Below are positions 60,611 to 64,000 of a stretch of 64,000 nt of DNA, in pieces; the first letter of the stretch is position 1; each line of letters starts with the position of its first letter. Below the pieces are notes generated by a model that saw only the letters and a program-made list of their open reading frames with translations, made no database searches and was not told where the DNA came from. The DNA lies in the NCBI RefSeq assembly GCF_019925205.1, contig NC_083564.1, positions 36,866,447-36,930,446 on the forward strand. Direction: 5' to 3'. Both the position numbers and the translations under genes were made by a program. The DNA comes from Metopolophium dirhodum (taxonomy: Eukaryota; Arthropoda; Insecta; Hemiptera; Aphididae).

Positions 60611-63600
60611 AATACATTTTAAACCAAAAATTATAATATACATATTATAACAAAAAAATACTTGAATCGGCGAGTACCCGCGACTGTCGAGTGCTCGCTG
60701 TATTCTATATAATATTTTGACTTGTGTAAACCTGTGAGTATACTTCCACTATCCATACATTTAGTAAACTAATTTATTTATCCATTTAAATATTTAAAAT
60801 AACTTTTACATTGGAATTTATAATTTAATCGTATTTTAATAACTTATTTTAATGGAAACAATTTTTAAATTCTTCAAAATGTTAAGAGTCGTGAGTTACT
60901 ATAAAATCTTTTTAATCAATGCGTTGTAAATGCATACCTAAAATGTATTAAAACACGTTTTTGATTAAAAAATACTTCATGCATTAGTGTTTGTATGAAT
61001 AAAAGGAGAACTATTAAACATTTAAATCAAATAATAAGAATACTGGATATTTAAACAATATAATAAGTAATAGTAAACACTATCCAATAAAATATTTACT
61101 TTATTAACAAATATTTAGAATAAAAGTGTGCCAATATAATATTTTATATTACTATGCCTAGTCGTGGTTAAAACTTTTTCACAGCATATGAGTACAATGA
61201 CAAATTAATTATAATAATAATATTATGATTACCTACTTAAAAGTAAAAAAATAGTGGATGTTTTTAATTCTTAGTGAAACGAGAAATATGTTACTAAAAA
61301 TATTTAAATAATATATATTTTAAAGATTTCTTCCACGAAGACGCCTGCAAGTGTGAGTGATGAGCCCATAAAAATATCTAGACCTAGGTACCTGTTACGA
61401 GGAAACATGTATAATTTCACTAAAACCTTTTTTTTAATACATGTTTGGTGGTGAGACAATCAAACCACATCATTTTTAAAGAAGATAACGTATATCATAG
61501 TACATAGAGATGTATAAAATGAAGAACGCGGTCTGCAGTTTTATTATTTGTGGTCAAACATAAATGATACATATAAATAATTTTTCAATAACAACTTTCG
61601 CTTAACAAATGTCATTTCCCTCTCATTCCTCCGACACTATAATAACTTGTAGGTACATAATATATATTTTACAAATTACATAGGTATAAACATAATAATA
61701 TGTATAAAATATGTTTTCTAGGATTGTACATTTTTCATTGTAAACTGATTATGTGAAGAGGAATAATACAAAAATAATTCAGATTTTAAACACTGCAGCG
61801 ATTAGACTGTAACATTTTGCAAAATTGTATTACATTTTTTTTTATCATTGTCGACACTTTAGCTTATTAAGACTTATCGTCGCGCATCGTCTATTTATGA
61901 TATCATATTATTCTTACCACGAGGAATTTATACTACACTATAAACACAAATAAATCTATGAAACATATAATATTATGCATGACGTGTTTATTTCACACAC
62001 CACTATTTAAAAAATCTACACTTTCTAAATAGTTATGCGTTATTGTAATGTTTAACTTTAAACAAAAAAAAACTTATTGTTCATATTACAGTCATACAGA
62101 TAACGTAAAAACATAATATTATATCTTGCCAGTATAATATACATATATACCTAAATATAATACGAGACTTCGTACAAATTGACCTTGAATCGTATACACG
62201 TTATAATACTAATATAATATCTATATAGGTACGTAATCTAATTCATCAAAGGAACACACGTATGTAGGAACATTCGTATCGATTATTCGAAAAGAGTGAA
62301 AGTGTATCACATACGTATAATATAATAGTAATATATCATATGCATAAGCATAATCGTTGTGCCCATAATATAATTTATAATAGGGGATATGGATTACGTG
62401 TTAGGTGTATTTTTCCGTAGACCAACCAAACGGCATTCCATCTTATTTTAAACGATAACAAATTGATCGTGTCTGTGGTCATTTTTAATTTCGCTAATTA
62501 AAGTAACTATATCTTCATATTATTATACTATATACACTATATCGGCTCGAAGCTTTAGGCGCATATGCAGTTTATTTTCGACGATACTCTTTTATAACAT
62601 ATTATCGTCACCATATACATAAGTACATAACGTATAATAATATATATAGTGCAATTACATGACTAACATGCCGTCGATCTTATATTATGTCTGTAAATTT
62701 GAAATGTTATAGCTTAAGCGTGCAATAAATCTACGTAATTTGTGGTATTTATAGTTGGATTGTATTTTTATATAGGAACGCCAAATGAATCGTATATGTA
62801 CTAAAATCTCAGACCGTAACAGCTTTATATATTAATGAATATATAATGCATAAAATATATACTAAAAAATAAGTGTACATTATGAGTGCACGCATAGGTA
62901 CAGATGTACAATATTATTTATAGAGTCGATAATAGTGTAAAAAGTGTTAAAATTGTGTTAATAATAGGAAATATTACAAAAGAGAAGATGCACCCATCGA
63001 TAAACAATTATCTAAAATGAAAATGTTTTTTATTAAATAGGTACCTAATTAAACAGTTATAATTATCGTGGAAATGTTTTAGTGTAAACAATAACATTAT
63101 TTTAATAATTTAATATAATAACATCATATAATATCATTCAAGCAAATTTTTGGCAATAATAATAATTACTCTGCCGTGGGATTCGTGCTGGACGATTTTG
63201 TACTTTCAAAACGTTAATTACATATGTTTATATAATGGTAATTTAAGTAAAATTCTAAAACCCGTGAACATTTCAAAGCTAATCATACTTGAGAAATAAT
63301 TTATAGTTTCTTTAACTACACGATTTGCTCTTTTAATACAAAGTTAATAATTTAACGTGAAATTGTAAATAATGATTTAGTACGTCTAAGTATGAGCGCT
63401 ATGTGGTTAGGTTACGACTTACGATAGATTATAAAATAACTATAATGATATACGTAAATAATAAATAATTATAATTTATAATAACACAATAAAACCACGA
63501 TTAAAATTAAAAAATTAAAATTCCATTATATACTTACATATACCCGACTTAACCATAATCATTTCCACATCGGTACATGAAGTATTATTATAATTTATAA

Positions 63601-64000
63601 CGTATAATTGACCTTTTCTCCTGACTCCCATTTCCTAAGTCCTAAATAGACATAAGGCTTATACTTAACGGTTAGAGTACCTATACTATAATTATTGAAC
63701 ATATTAATCTCCATGACGAATTCAAGTGACCTATACCTTTATTATATAAATATAACATTTCATCCCTATTATTATTGAACCAATGATGATGTAATTCCCT
63801 TTTTCGACCTTTTTTTTTACAAACAAGTTTGTTTTGCCTAGCATACACTCCACTATGGATCCATCTTTTGCAAAATAAAAGGATGTTGAACATTTGCGGG
63901 TGGTGTAAATGCAAGCGCTATCCTAAAAAGTTCTATACGTTTCAATTTATCATTCCCACCTAATGACAACCTAAGTTTTAATTTTTCTCGATAACTTTAT
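60611..64000. other. No supported gene
   Basis: Splice-like sites occur at 61334-61349 (ATTTCTTCCACGAAGACGCC then GTGAGTG) and 63535 (minus strand, GGTATAT followed by GTAAGTATA, preceded by MIMVKSGI). A 77-codon minus-strand frame lies at 63681-63914. None has enough support to call. Confidence 0.35.

Noticed and set aside
63681..63914. 77-codon minus-strand frame
   Set aside because: Basic and His-rich with no recognised domain or splice sites; left uncalled.
1..64000. CRISPR arrays, rRNA genes, bacterial operons or phage
   Set aside because: No regularly spaced direct repeats, no rRNA-like blocks and no prokaryotic gene organisation were seen.

Overview
The window is AT-rich animal DNA with one intact long reading frame, genes split by introns, and abundant small DNA transposons. 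The sequence style (frequent 'taggtacctac' and 'ataatattat' runs, an A/T background, a tRNA-headed SINE and hAT, mariner and TTAA-type miniature elements) together with the gene content suggests an insect, most likely an aphid (Hemiptera). The species assignment is an inference from style, not a match.

Two genes are secure. On the minus strand at 13955-15526 is a three-exon TMEM70-like mitochondrial inner-membrane protein (225 aa), with a GC-AG second intron. On the plus strand at 21331-23106 is an intronless 591-aa protein with three extended Tudor-type modules. It is a candidate germline/piRNA-pathway scaffold, and a mariner-like element sits just after its stop codon. A few further coding signals rest only on splice sites plus an open frame. 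The best are a two-exon minus-strand 3' end at 58887-59156 and an acidic terminal exon at 48670-48729 with a phase-compatible partner at 53903-53950. They may belong to one or two genes with long introns.

Mobile DNA by region: 0-13 kb holds a hAT end, a decayed retrotransposon gag fragment (5790-6375) and two small hAT elements. At 16.8-17.5 kb there is another hAT. 23-28 kb holds the mariner-like element and a cluster of TTAA-flanked GGGG/CCCC elements. 29-33 kb holds two copies of one tRNA-derived SINE, one of them split by a 1.05-kb hAT with a precise 8-bp duplication, plus a decayed hAT MITE. 34.1-36.1 kb is a 1.9-kb hAT with a remnant of a BED-finger transposase start. 41-45 kb has a foldback element and a 5'-truncated jockey-like retrotransposon tail. 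59.5-60.6 kb has a second retrotransposon tail and a long-arm foldback element.

The right half (36-64 kb) otherwise looks like intergenic or intronic DNA with microsatellites, palindromes and several short CpG-containing islands that could be promoters or first exons. There is no CRISPR, operon, rRNA or functional tRNA. I found no convincing wholly new system. The most promising leads are the unclassified Tudor protein and the short, well-spliced exon candidates of unknown family.
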